From positions 1-64,000 of the forward strand of contig NZ_AVQI01000059.1 in NCBI RefSeq assembly GCF_000468115.1: a stretch of 64,000 bases of DNA. Direction: 5' to 3'. Positions 42,599 through 51,077 of this stretch are shown here, in pieces. The DNA is from Treponema socranskii subsp. socranskii VPI DR56BR1116 = ATCC 35536. Its GTDB lineage: Bacteria; Spirochaetota; Spirochaetia; Treponematales; Treponemataceae. Positions within the stretch are counted from its first letter, which is position 1. Every line of letters starts with the position of its first letter. The notes beneath the pieces are model-generated. The model did no database searches and had not been told where the DNA came from. It saw only the letters and a program-made list of their open reading frames with translations. Made by a program: the position numbers and the translations under genes.

Positions 42599-44094
42599 AA
42601 AAAACGATACGGCTTGCGGCTTGTGTACTTTTATTGTGCGTTTGTGCGGCTCTTTGCGCGCAAGAAAATGCGGGCGATGTCGTTGAAGCTCAAACGATCG
42701 ATTTTACCGAAAAGGCTGAGAGCGCTTTCGGTAAAGATGGTACGGGCGACAGCGCTAAAAAGGCTGAAAGCGATTTCGGAAAGGCGGAATTTACCGAAGC
42801 CGATTTTCGGCACGGTGCGATCGCCGCAGGCGAAGTCTTTTCATTCAATATCTTCGTGACGACGTTTAATCGAATTGTCACGCGATCGGAATTCGCGGAT
42901 ATTTCACTTGCTACGATGGGGCACAATATCACGCATCCGTGGGTGTGGGATCAGGACGAATTCGAAATAAATCAAATCGGCCATCCGTATCAGGGATCGA
43001 TTTATTTTGCGGCAGGCAGAGCGAACGGTTTTAATTTTTGGCAATCGTTTGCGTTTGCGGCCTTCGGCTCGCTCATGTGGGAATATACGATGGAAAACGA
43101 GCCGCCTTCCTTTAACGACTTTATCCATACTCCGATCGGCGGAAGCTTTTTGGGCGAAATGTTCCATCGCATCTACCTTTCGCTCGACGATAAGTATCCC
43201 TATCTTTCATGGATCGCAAGCCCGCAAGCCGCTTTCAACCGGCTTCTCACCGGAGAAAAAGCGCCGAGAGAGGAAGGCGGGATCGAAGCGTTTTCACTGC
43301 GCCTTTCAATCGATCACATCGACAGCGCGTTCGGTTTTTCCGATAAAGCTTATAAAGACGACGGCTACCGCAATGCAGTTTCCGGCGGAATCGGTTTCGA
43401 CATCTTATACGGAAACCCATACGTGCGCGACGTAAAAAAGCCGTTCGAACGGTTTACGCTTTCGACCGATGCGAGTTTTGACGGAAATTATTACGACATA
43501 AAAATATTTGCAGACGGCTTTTTGCGCTCGTGGGTTTTTGAAGCGAACGATGCCGCTGCGACGACGCTCGCCCTCGATCTTTCGTACGATTTTATCATGG
43601 CGACGGATTTGAATTATCAAAACAATTCGTTCGGTTTTTCGGTTCGTCAAAGACACGCTTTGCCGCACAAGTGGACGATCGAGTGGAAAAGCGGCATGGG
43701 AGCTACATACTTGGGTGCGTCCGATTATTATTTTAATCTCAAAGCGAACAAGCGAAAATCGAAATACGACGGAAGCGAACAGCGCCTCTACGATTTGGGA
43801 ATCGGCGGAAACGCAAAGGCGGGATTTAAAGCGGCGAACCCTTGGGCGGGAACTTTTTTTCTCGACGGAGCGTTCAGTGCGTTTTATACGATACCCGGTT
43901 CCGCTCCTCCCGAAGGTTCTTCGGGCTGCAATCTCATCTGGTACGGAAACGCAGCTTACGAACACTGCGTGTATAAAAATTATTATGCGGGACTGTCGTT
44001 TTTTTTGTATCAAAAATTCGGCTTTTATAACAAGGGTTCCGACGTCTTTCAAACGACAAGCGATTGGAAACTGTACGTAAAGCGTTATTTTTAA
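42595..44094 (+). CDS. DUF3943 family exported protein (paralogue 2)
   Basis: A 499-residue protein with signal peptide MKKTIRLAACVLLLCVCAALCA. A short imperfect internal repeat (KAESAFGKDG, KAESDFGKAE) follows. The DUF3943 core then repeats that of its neighbour: IGHPYQGSIYFAAGRANGFN, GSLMWEYTMENEPPSFNDF and FLGEMFHRIYL. It ends in aromatic KRYF, as barrel proteins do. ATG at 42595 overlaps the upstream stop. The open frame 40 codons longer is rejected because it runs inside the first paralogue and lacks a signal peptide. Confidence 0.82.
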   Translation: MKKTIRLAACVLLLCVCAALCAQENAGDVVEAQTIDFTEKAESAFGKDGTGDSAKKAESDFGKAEFTEADFRHGAIAAGEVFSFNIFVTTFNRIVTRSEFADISLATMGHNITHPWVWDQDEFEINQIGHPYQGSIYFAAGRANGFNFWQSFAFAAFGSLMWEYTMENEPPSFNDFIHTPIGGSFLGEMFHRIYLSLDDKYPYLSWIASPQAAFNRLLTGEKAPREEGGIEAFSLRLSIDHIDSAFGFSDKAYKDDGYRNAVSGGIGFDILYGNPYVRDVKKPFERFTLSTDASFDGNYYDIKIFADGFLRSWVFEANDAAATTLALDLSYDFIMATDLNYQNNSFGFSVRQRHALPHKWTIEWKSGMGATYLGASDYYFNLKANKRKSKYDGSEQRLYDLGIGGNAKAGFKAANPWAGTFFLDGAFSAFYTIPGSAPPEGSSGCNLIWYGNAAYEHCVYKNYYAGLSFFLYQKFGFYNKGSDVFQTTSDWKLYVKRYF

Positions 44095-44169
44095 ATCCTG
44101 CATACGCATGTGCAGAAAAGATACGCCCGCACTTTACGGCGAACGCTTGATCCCCGAACGAATAAAATC

Positions 44170-44198
44170 TCGACATTCCGCTCGAATATCATTATCAT
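44170..44198 (+). promoter_or_regulatory. Promoter of Wzi-like gene 2, leaderless-type
   Basis: TCGACA (44170-44175), 17 nt, TATCAT (44193-44198), then 6 nt to the ATG at 44205. No Shine-Dalgarno sequence. Confidence 0.55.
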
Positions 44199-44204
44199 AA
44201 CGAT

Positions 44205-45968
44205 ATGACAAGCGTAAAAAAAATCTGCACGCTGTGCGTTCTCTTATCGATTTCGCATTTTTGTTTTGCACAAATCCACAGTTCCCAGCAGCTCATTCCG
44301 TCGGAGCACTGGATATACGACGCCCTGTATATGCTCAACTCGGAATCGGGAAGAACATCCCTTGCGGACAACGCGCCCCTTTCAGCTGCGGAAATCAAAA
44401 TGTATATGGCCGATATCGATGAAGACGCTCTTTCGACATCGGGAAAAAAACTCTATGAAAAAGTGCAGCGTTTTTTGAAGCGCGATGCGTTTTCGCTGAA
44501 ATACGGAGACGTTGCTTTCGGTTTCAATCTGATCGCAAAACCGTCTCTCATGTACAAAAGCTCGGGCGATATCGATTGGACGTTTGCGACCGATTATACG
44601 GGGCACGCGGGACCGAAACCCTACGGTGCCGCATCGTCGTTTATCGGAAGCGATGCTGCAGACCCCTTTGTCACGGTTCCGCTCTATCTTACGTTCGCAG
44701 ACGCCTTCGTCATTGAAACGGATCCGTGTTTTGCAAAGAGCTTTTGGGGAATGTCGAACGACGGAAACGTTACGAATCTGCCGTACGATTTTCACGACTT
44801 CGATTTTTTGTGGCCGCGCAACGCTTACGGAAGCGCGGGTGCGTATTTTAACAAATGGGGCGTCAATGTCAATATCGCTCATCAGGGGATGCGCATCGGA
44901 AAAACGCAGACCGGCAGCATCATCTATAATTCGACATTCGAGACTGATGCCTACGTGCAGTTCAACCTCTATTCGCCGCACATCAGATACGGCATGAACG
45001 TCGTCGAAATCGCGCGGGATAAATTTTTATATACGCACAGGATCGAAGCTTCTCCGTTCAAATGGATACGCGCCGGTGTTATCGAAGGAACGCTCGTCGC
45101 CCGTCCCTTTGAGTTCCGTTTTTTAAATCCGCTTATGATCATGCATTCGTTCGGCGCGTGGACGGAATATATCGGCAAAGAAGAAGAGCCGTATTACGGT
45201 GAAGCGTACGTCTGCGCATATATGGGAATCGATTTCGATATCGTGCCGTGTAAAAACGTGCGTATATACGGATTGTATGCGCAAAACGAAATACAGTCGG
45301 CGATCGAATTGGAGTCCGAGACCGGAAAAACCCTTCCCGACAGTTTCGGCGTGCAGCTCGGCGTAGAGCTGACCTTTCCCGAAAGCAGGGGCGGCTATTG
45401 GATCGCGACGACGGAAGCCGTTTATACGACGCCGTTTTGCTACGTCAAGCAGGGCGCCGAATGGTCGCTGTACCGCGAGCGCTTTAATATGCAGAGCAAG
45501 GGCAATACGCCGATTTGTTCGTGGATCGGCACCCCGTTCGGCCCGGACTGTATCGGAGCGCAGGCGAGAGTCGGCTACGTGCAGCCGGGCAAATGGTCGG
45601 CGGATTTCGAATACCTCTTCGTCGCGCACGGCACGAACTCGTTCGGCCTCTTCGGCAACGAAATCGAGATAGACGGTAAAAAATATTACAGCTATTATCC
45701 GTCCGTGCTGTATAAGATATATAAAAAAACGGGCGGCACACAGGGGCTTTCCGCTTCCGATGCCGCTTCGCTCGCACGCACCCACCGCCTTACGGGGATC
45801 GTGCAATATACGAACTGCATTACCCTAAAAGGAAACTATATTTTAAATAATCATTTTCAATTCGGTGCGCAAACTTCGTATACCTTTGTTTTTAACAATA
45901 AAAACGTGAGCGGCTCCTTTGCACACGGCGTCGAGCTTTCTCTTTCGTGCACCTATACGATGTTGTAA
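44205..45968 (+). CDS. Wzi-like capsule-assembly outer-membrane protein (paralogue 2)
   Basis: A 587-residue protein with signal peptide KKICTLCVLLSISHFCFA. The N-terminal helical part (SSQQLIPSEHWIYDALYMLN, then LSAAEIKMYMADIDED) resembles the N-terminal region of Wzi-type capsule assembly proteins. The rest is beta-barrel-like (WPRNAYGSAGAYFNKWGVNV, FRFLNPLMIMHSFG). It is distinct in sequence from the Wzi-like protein at 33647-35377. A hairpin terminator follows the stop. The family assignment is by architecture and short motifs only. Confidence 0.7.
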   Translation: MTSVKKICTLCVLLSISHFCFAQIHSSQQLIPSEHWIYDALYMLNSESGRTSLADNAPLSAAEIKMYMADIDEDALSTSGKKLYEKVQRFLKRDAFSLKYGDVAFGFNLIAKPSLMYKSSGDIDWTFATDYTGHAGPKPYGAASSFIGSDAADPFVTVPLYLTFADAFVIETDPCFAKSFWGMSNDGNVTNLPYDFHDFDFLWPRNAYGSAGAYFNKWGVNVNIAHQGMRIGKTQTGSIIYNSTFETDAYVQFNLYSPHIRYGMNVVEIARDKFLYTHRIEASPFKWIRAGVIEGTLVARPFEFRFLNPLMIMHSFGAWTEYIGKEEEPYYGEAYVCAYMGIDFDIVPCKNVRIYGLYAQNEIQSAIELESETGKTLPDSFGVQLGVELTFPESRGGYWIATTEAVYTTPFCYVKQGAEWSLYRERFNMQSKGNTPICSWIGTPFGPDCIGAQARVGYVQPGKWSADFEYLFVAHGTNSFGLFGNEIEIDGKKYYSYYPSVLYKIYKKTGGTQGLSASDAASLARTHRLTGIVQYTNCITLKGNYILNNHFQFGAQTSYTFVFNNKNVSGSFAHGVELSLSCTYTML

Positions 45969-45992
45969 CTCGCGTACACAGCGAGGTTTTTT
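45969..45992 (+). terminator. Terminator after Wzi-like gene 2
   Basis: A 5-bp stem CTCGC/GCGAG with a 7-nt loop is followed by GTTTTTT. It lies directly after the stop and before the convergent fusion gene. Weak stem but the T-run is clear. Confidence 0.5.
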
Positions 45993-45995
45993 CGA

Positions 45996-48701
45996 TCAGT
46001 GAACGCCCTGTTCCCAGTTTGCAGCGTCGAACATATCCTTTGAAATCGTGTACCAATCCGCATCGGGTACGCGGAATTTATTGATTAAATTTGCGCCCGG
46101 CTGCCAGTTATGCGTCAGCACGACGCCCGACGCTTTTTTTTCATCCGGCGGAACTGCAACGATCGGTTTTTCGGTAAAAGGATTGACGGGATCTTTTACG
46201 ATATCTTTCAGCGCGATCGACGGCACATCGGCGTTTGTCATAAAATCGTGATTGATCGTCAAAGTACCCGAAGCGTTGAAATCCTTTACGAGCAAAAGCG
46301 GATGCAAGTGATCGGGATTGTACGACATCGGCCAGTCGTCGGGAAAGTCGAGCTTTTTGCCGTCCGACGTTCCGATACCGTGATCGGCTACGAGGATGAT
46401 GCGCGTATTGTCGTAGCAGCCGTTCGCTTTTAAATAGTCGAACCACTTTCCGAGCAGTTTAAAAGAAGCGACGTTTCCGCCGATGCCGCCGAAATCCGCG
46501 ATGGCTTCGGGACCTCTGTCGGTGACATTTGCCGCAGGCGTAAAGTCCGGTGCCTGCAGCGTTTGATTGGAGTGCGTCGTTTCATTTACGATCATACAGT
46601 ACATATTCGTATCGGCGGTAAAATCGGTGAGTTCGGGCAAAAAAGCGAGTCCCGAATAGTAATCGATGAATTCCGTATTGTCGTTTGTCCGGCTATCCGA
46701 CGACCACCACGATCCGTCGTCGTACACGCTGTCTCTCATGACGACGGGAACCGTTTTAAACAAACTGAACCACACGAGATTGCGTTTGAGAGCGGTGCTC
46801 GTGATATTCGGTTTTACTTTGTCGGAATTTTGTTTTATCCAAAGGCTTGTGTATTTTCGCTCGGTGTTGATGCCGGTGATTTTTTCGTACGGATCGCAGA
46901 TGCTCATGTCGGGAATCCAGCTGTAATTCGCCCAGCTTAAATCGGAAACCGTTGCCAGAAAATCGGACTGTTCGGTAAGTATGCGCGGCACGGTGAGCAG
47001 CGCTTCGTTGTGCTTATCGACGAGTTTTTGATCTGCACGCCTGTTCATTTCGTAAGGCGTGTATTCGTAACCGCCGTAAAGCGGGGGCGCCCCGAGCAGC
47101 GTTCCTTCGTTATACGACACCGTGTTTTTGTACAGCGTAAAGCCCTCGAACTGATCGTATAATTCTGGGTATGCATCGAATATCGGTTTGACGTAGGCGT
47201 TTTCCGCTCTGTCGAGCATAAACGTGACGACGTTTAATTTATCTTTCGACAGGTGAAATACCGGTGTAACCGAAGACGCTTCTTCAACCGAATGTGCGAT
47301 ATCTTTTTTATACGATCGATATGCGCTCTGTATTGAAAAAGCGTGAAAGACCGTTACGGCGCATTCTGCGATGAGGACGATCGATACGATGCCTTGTAAA
47401 ATTTTTTGCCGTCCGAGCGCGACGACGACGATCGGAAAAGCAATGACTGCAAGCATCGCAAGTATGTTAATAATAATCAACAATTTCGGCGGCTGTGAAA
47501 GCGATGTCGAAAAAGTGATGAGGCGCGACAAGGTTCCGTAATCGCCCGAAAAGCAAAAAGTGTTGACGATACCTGCGATGAGCGCCGTCGTCAAAAAAAG
47601 CGTGATGAGCGTTTGTATGCGGGCCCTGAATAAAAAATAGATGCAGACGGGCCAAAAAACGCAGAGACCGAGCATCTGCATCGTCGACTCGAGCAAAAAA
47701 GCGAGCGGACTTCCGTAACCGTCGATGTCGGCGAATTCCACGGCTGAGGAATTGATAACGTAGGAAGGGATCACAAAGCCTGCGAGCACGCACAGCGATA
47801 CTGCCGAAGCGATAAAAAGCGTAAAGCGCAGTTTTTTATCTTCGACGAGCGGGGAAAGCGCGGTATCGAGCAGACGCTGCAAAAATTTTACGACAAGCGG
47901 CGCAAAAAGCAGCAGCGAAAGGACGCAGGTAAGCAAAATCCGTTTATGCAATAAACCGTTATGTTTAAATAGCAAAAAATAATCGGCTCCTAAAATACAG
48001 GCGCACAGTATAACATACAGGACAAGGAGCGGGCGTTTTATTTTGTAGAAGATATTTTTTACGAGCGAAAAGACGTTGTTCATCGTCCAGTAGAGGACGA
48101 GACCCGCCGGCGATTTGTACAGGAGAACGAGAAACACGAGCGCCATGCCGTAAATCTGCAGTTTGTCTTTGAGCTTAAAGCCTTTCGTATAGACGGCTCC
48201 CGCGACGATATTGATGAGCGTCATCGCGATCGGAAGTACGTTTACGGGAAAGTTTCCGATGCGGAAGAGAGCGTCTTCGGCTCCCATGTCGCGGATAAAC
48301 AAAAAGTGTTCGCCTCTCAGCGCGGACAGGTTTGAAAGAAAAACGTAGGCTGCGATAAAAAACGGAATTTGAATTAAAAGGCCGAACGAAGAGCGGAGCG
48401 CCATGAGCGGATGATAGCGGTGCTGTCGGTAATACGTCGAAAGCATCATGTATTGTTCGTCACCCGAAAAAACCGATTTGATGCGCTTCACGCCGCCTTC
48501 GAGCGCTTTTTCCGTATCGCGTTCGATCTGCTGCCATCGTTCGGCGACGATGTACAGAGGCAGGCAGAGTATCGAAACGGCCATGCTGACGCCTATAACT
48601 GAAATACCGGTATTTTTGAAAACATCGCCGAAAAATTTAAATGCGAATTCTATGATTTGATAGAGCGGATAGATGATAATCGTATAGAGAAAATGAGCCA
48701 T
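45996..48701 (-). CDS. YidC/Oxa1-like domain fused to LtaS/sulfatase-type catalytic domain (paralogue 2)
   Basis: A 901-residue membrane protein with the same domain order and length as the protein at 22669-25374. The YidC-like core (residues 1-225) has RSSFGLLIQIPFFIAAYVFL and KSPAGLVLYWTMNN; Ser43 replaces the groove arginine. The catalytic domain shows FMLDRA (Asp497), candidate nucleophile Thr534 in EGTLLGAPP, NETTHSNQ (His710) and ADHG (Asp773, His774). No homopolymer tract is present. The gene lies beside WecA-type, GT4 and LtaS-type genes. A GTG start 26 codons upstream is rejected because it lies beyond the promoter. Confidence 0.85.
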   Translation of the reverse strand: MAHFLYTIIIYPLYQIIEFAFKFFGDVFKNTGISVIGVSMAVSILCLPLYIVAERWQQIERDTEKALEGGVKRIKSVFSGDEQYMMLSTYYRQHRYHPLMALRSSFGLLIQIPFFIAAYVFLSNLSALRGEHFLFIRDMGAEDALFRIGNFPVNVLPIAMTLINIVAGAVYTKGFKLKDKLQIYGMALVFLVLLYKSPAGLVLYWTMNNVFSLVKNIFYKIKRPLLVLYVILCACILGADYFLLFKHNGLLHKRILLTCVLSLLLFAPLVVKFLQRLLDTALSPLVEDKKLRFTLFIASAVSLCVLAGFVIPSYVINSSAVEFADIDGYGSPLAFLLESTMQMLGLCVFWPVCIYFLFRARIQTLITLFLTTALIAGIVNTFCFSGDYGTLSRLITFSTSLSQPPKLLIIINILAMLAVIAFPIVVVALGRQKILQGIVSIVLIAECAVTVFHAFSIQSAYRSYKKDIAHSVEEASSVTPVFHLSKDKLNVVTFMLDRAENAYVKPIFDAYPELYDQFEGFTLYKNTVSYNEGTLLGAPPLYGGYEYTPYEMNRRADQKLVDKHNEALLTVPRILTEQSDFLATVSDLSWANYSWIPDMSICDPYEKITGINTERKYTSLWIKQNSDKVKPNITSTALKRNLVWFSLFKTVPVVMRDSVYDDGSWWSSDSRTNDNTEFIDYYSGLAFLPELTDFTADTNMYCMIVNETTHSNQTLQAPDFTPAANVTDRGPEAIADFGGIGGNVASFKLLGKWFDYLKANGCYDNTRIILVADHGIGTSDGKKLDFPDDWPMSYNPDHLHPLLLVKDFNASGTLTINHDFMTNADVPSIALKDIVKDPVNPFTEKPIVAVPPDEKKASGVVLTHNWQPGANLINKFRVPDADWYTISKDMFDAANWEQGVH

Positions 48702-48708
48702 ACCGGAA

Positions 48709-48737
48709 AGTATAGCGTAAGGGAAAATATTTTTCAA
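48709..48737 (-). promoter_or_regulatory. Promoter of YidC/LtaS fusion paralogue 2, leaderless-type
   Basis: TTGAAA (48732-48737), 17 nt, TATACT (48709-48714), then 7 nt to the ATG at 48701. The same -10 hexamer and spacing are used by paralogue 1. Confidence 0.65.
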
Positions 48738-48793
48738 TGAAAGCGAATTTCGTATTCGACTTTTATCGTCTTGCAGCACCCCTGTCGATAGGG

Positions 48794-49858
48794 CTACAGG
48801 CTGTTGAGCGCGGCGTATAATTTTTTCGCGGCGTTTTCATACGTGCAGGCAGCGAGGATTTCATCGGGCGCGGCAACAGGCTGTGCAAGCAGGGAGGGAA
48901 GGTCGACGGCAGAATTTTTCGGATCGATATAGTGCACGCAGTTTCGATAGATTTCCGGCAGACTCGCCGAGTTTGCGCAGATGACACATGTACCGCACGA
49001 AAGCGCTTCGAGCGGCGGTATACCGAAACCTTCGTAATACGACGGAAAGATAAAAGCGGTGCACGCTTCCATGAGCGCTTTTACTTCTCCGTCCGATACA
49101 TAGCCTAAAAGCACGACATTTGAAAGTTTTTTCAGCGATTCGAGTTCTTGCGGCACGAGACCGCTGATCGCTTTTCCGCTGACTGCGAAAAGTTCGTCCT
49201 TATACTGTGCCGCATGAGATGCTATCCATGCGAGGTTTTTCCGTTTGCTCAAACTGCCGAGCGTAAAATAATAATTGTTATTTTTTAATTTCGGAAAACG
49301 CGTAAAAACGCCCGTATCGGATTGCACTTCCTTAAAATGCTCCCAACCGTTTTCGATGACGGCGATGCGGTTTTCGGAAACGCCGTAGACTTTTGCAATT
49401 CTCTCTTTGCTGAAATGCGACACGGTACAGACGAGGCGCGCATTTTTGCAGATGCTCCGGTAATGGAAGCGGCAATAGGCGGCGACGAGCTTATCTCGAA
49501 ACGATGTAAAATCGTTCGGAAAGTCTTTTGCATATATATCGTGGATAAACGCGACGCCGCAGGTTTTGCCGAGCGGCGCCGTATTTGAAAAATCGAGCGC
49601 AGTTGCGCCGTGCGTTCGGCACGCTTTTGCGAACACAAGTAAATCCCAAAGCGGAAAACTTTTGAGCGCGGTATCGGATTTAATCGCTTTGATATGCGCG
49701 TATTCGGGAACGCTCTTTGCATTTGCCGGAACGAAAATCGATACGTCGTCGAATGGAGTGAGAAGCGCGTCAAGCCGAGCGCAGATTTCCCATGCAAAGC
49801 GTTCGATGCCGGTGAGATTTCGGCACAAAAAATTTCCGTTGATAAGAAACTTCGTCAT
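48794..49858 (-). CDS. Glycosyltransferase family 4 protein
   Basis: A 354-residue GT-B enzyme. The donor-site motif PSYYEGFGIPPLEALSCGTC is typical of GT4. INGNFLCRNLTGIERFAWEI at the N-terminus is shared by mannosyltransferase-like members. ATG at 49858 is preceded by GAGGGATTG, and both this Shine-Dalgarno and the first base of the start region come from the ugd-tail-like repeat at 49858-49885. It follows the WecA-type gene by about 70 bp. Confidence 0.85.
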   Translation of the reverse strand: MTKFLINGNFLCRNLTGIERFAWEICARLDALLTPFDDVSIFVPANAKSVPEYAHIKAIKSDTALKSFPLWDLLVFAKACRTHGATALDFSNTAPLGKTCGVAFIHDIYAKDFPNDFTSFRDKLVAAYCRFHYRSICKNARLVCTVSHFSKERIAKVYGVSENRIAVIENGWEHFKEVQSDTGVFTRFPKLKNNNYYFTLGSLSKRKNLAWIASHAAQYKDELFAVSGKAISGLVPQELESLKKLSNVVLLGYVSDGEVKALMEACTAFIFPSYYEGFGIPPLEALSCGTCVICANSASLPEIYRNCVHYIDPKNSAVDLPSLLAQPVAAPDEILAACTYENAAKKLYAALNSL

Positions 49859-49885
49859 CAATCCCTCGAAAACAAATCGCACGTA
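49858..49885 (-). repeat. ugd-tail-like repeat (copy C) at the start of the GT4 gene
   Basis: It matches the 28-bp 3' end of ugd at 26 of 28 positions. Its terminal TGA overlaps the GT4 start codon (TGATG). The sequence GAGGG in the repeat serves as ribosome-binding site. Upstream similarity to copy A extends about 35 bp, into a weak hairpin at about 49904-49925. Confidence 0.75.
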
Positions 49886-49929
49886 CAGTTTTTAGCGGAA
49901 AATCCCGCACGGCGAAAAGTGCGCTTTTT

Positions 49930-50961
49930 TTATTCGGATCGAGGGTGTCGTCGTTTATTGACCGCCCTATTTATAAAATGAATCATCGAAAAGAAAAAAA
50001 TCATAAATGCGTATGCGATGGAAAGCAAAACAGTGCTCTGTGTTTTGTTTAAGTATATTGTAAAGCAAACCGCACTGCACAATATCGCTTGAATGGAAAC
50101 GAGCGTAATCATTGCTTGTTTTGCGGTAAAACCGATATTGAGCAATTTGTGGTGCAAGTGCGCGCGGTCGGGAGTCATGATGGGACGGTGATCGCGAACG
50201 CGCCGCCAAATAGCGGCAATCGTGTCCAACATCGGAATCGATATGAGGACAAACATTATCAGCAATTTATTGAATTCAAATGGTTCCGAAGCAAAGCACA
50301 GCGGAGCTGTCGCTACGATGAAGCCTAAAAATTGACTTCCTCCGTCGCCCATAAAAATTTTTGCAGGCGGTTCGTTAAACAACAGAAAACCGAATACTGC
50401 CGCTGCGATAAGCAAAAATAGTCCGGCAATCGGATTTGCTATTTTATGGAAAAGAATAAAAAGCGTAAGCGTCGTAAGGACAACAAGCCCCCCGCACAAA
50501 CCGTCGAGACCGTCGATGAGGTTATACGCATTGACTATACCGATAATCCAAAGGATCGTAAACGGTATGCTTATCCAGCGCGGCAAGATGATGCCGAATA
50601 TTTGCCGGTATTCGAAGCCTCCGTATATGACGATGCATGCGGCGATAATCTGTGCGATGAGTTTATATACCGGCGGCATAGCGCGAAGATCGTCCAGTAT
50701 GCCGAACGCAAAGATAATGATGCCGGAAATAAAAATCGGAAGAAGGATCAACAGAGAAAGCCTTTTTAAAATAAGCGAATAGACGCATAGACTGATGTAA
50801 TATGCGCTTACGATACCGATGCCGCCTAATCGCGGGATATTGCCGGAGTGGATTTTCCGAGCGCTTATCGGATCGTAGAGCCGATAGCGTTTACATAGGG
50901 CTATGATAAACGGGAAAGAGCAAGCGCTTAATACAAATGAGAGAACGGTTGAAATCCACAT
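49930..50961 (-). CDS. WecA/TagO-type undecaprenyl-phosphate GlcNAc-1-phosphate transferase
   Basis: A 343-residue inner-membrane protein with about 10-11 transmembrane segments. The family motifs RKIHSGNIPRLGGIGI, FGILDDLRAMPP, NAYNLIDGLDGLCGG, FMGDGGSQFLG and the C-terminal DRAHLHHKL are all present. It starts lipid-linked glycan synthesis by moving a sugar-1-phosphate to undecaprenyl phosphate. ATG at 50961 is set by the promoter; an earlier TTG at 50997 lies in the -35 element. Confidence 0.92.
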   Translation of the reverse strand: MWISTVLSFVLSACSFPFIIALCKRYRLYDPISARKIHSGNIPRLGGIGIVSAYYISLCVYSLILKRLSLLILLPIFISGIIIFAFGILDDLRAMPPVYKLIAQIIAACIVIYGGFEYRQIFGIILPRWISIPFTILWIIGIVNAYNLIDGLDGLCGGLVVLTTLTLFILFHKIANPIAGLFLLIAAAVFGFLLFNEPPAKIFMGDGGSQFLGFIVATAPLCFASEPFEFNKLLIMFVLISIPMLDTIAAIWRRVRDHRPIMTPDRAHLHHKLLNIGFTAKQAMITLVSIQAILCSAVCFTIYLNKTQSTVLLSIAYAFMIFFFSMIHFINRAVNKRRHPRSE

Positions 50962-50968
50962 ACGGTAT

Positions 50969-50997
50969 ATGATATCGCATAGAAGCGCCTTTTGCAA
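50969..50997 (-). promoter_or_regulatory. Promoter of the WecA-type gene, leaderless-type
   Basis: TTGCAA (50992-50997), 17 nt, TATCAT (50969-50974), then 7 nt to the ATG at 50961. Confidence 0.65.
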
Positions 50998-51027
50998 TCC
51001 TTGTGAAATGTATCGATTTGCGCCTTA

Positions 51028-51056
51028 TTGTACAGATCGCCGTTTTTTGCTACAGT
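51028..51056 (+). promoter_or_regulatory. Promoter of the LtaS-type gene
   Basis: TTGTAC (51028-51033), 17 nt, TACAGT (51051-51056), then 21 nt to the ATG at 51078. It diverges from the WecA-type promoter. Confidence 0.5.
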
Positions 51057-51077
51057 AGCACAACGGATTTGTGATTC

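Noticed and set aside
48702-48779. GTG start that would lengthen fusion paralogue 2 by 26 residues
   Set aside because: A strong promoter lies between this GTG and the ATG at 48701, and the ATG gives exactly the length of paralogue 1.
49904-49933. Hairpin followed by a T-run as a plus-strand terminator
   Set aside because: The stem is only 5 bp and no plus-strand gene lies upstream; on the minus strand there is no T-run after it.
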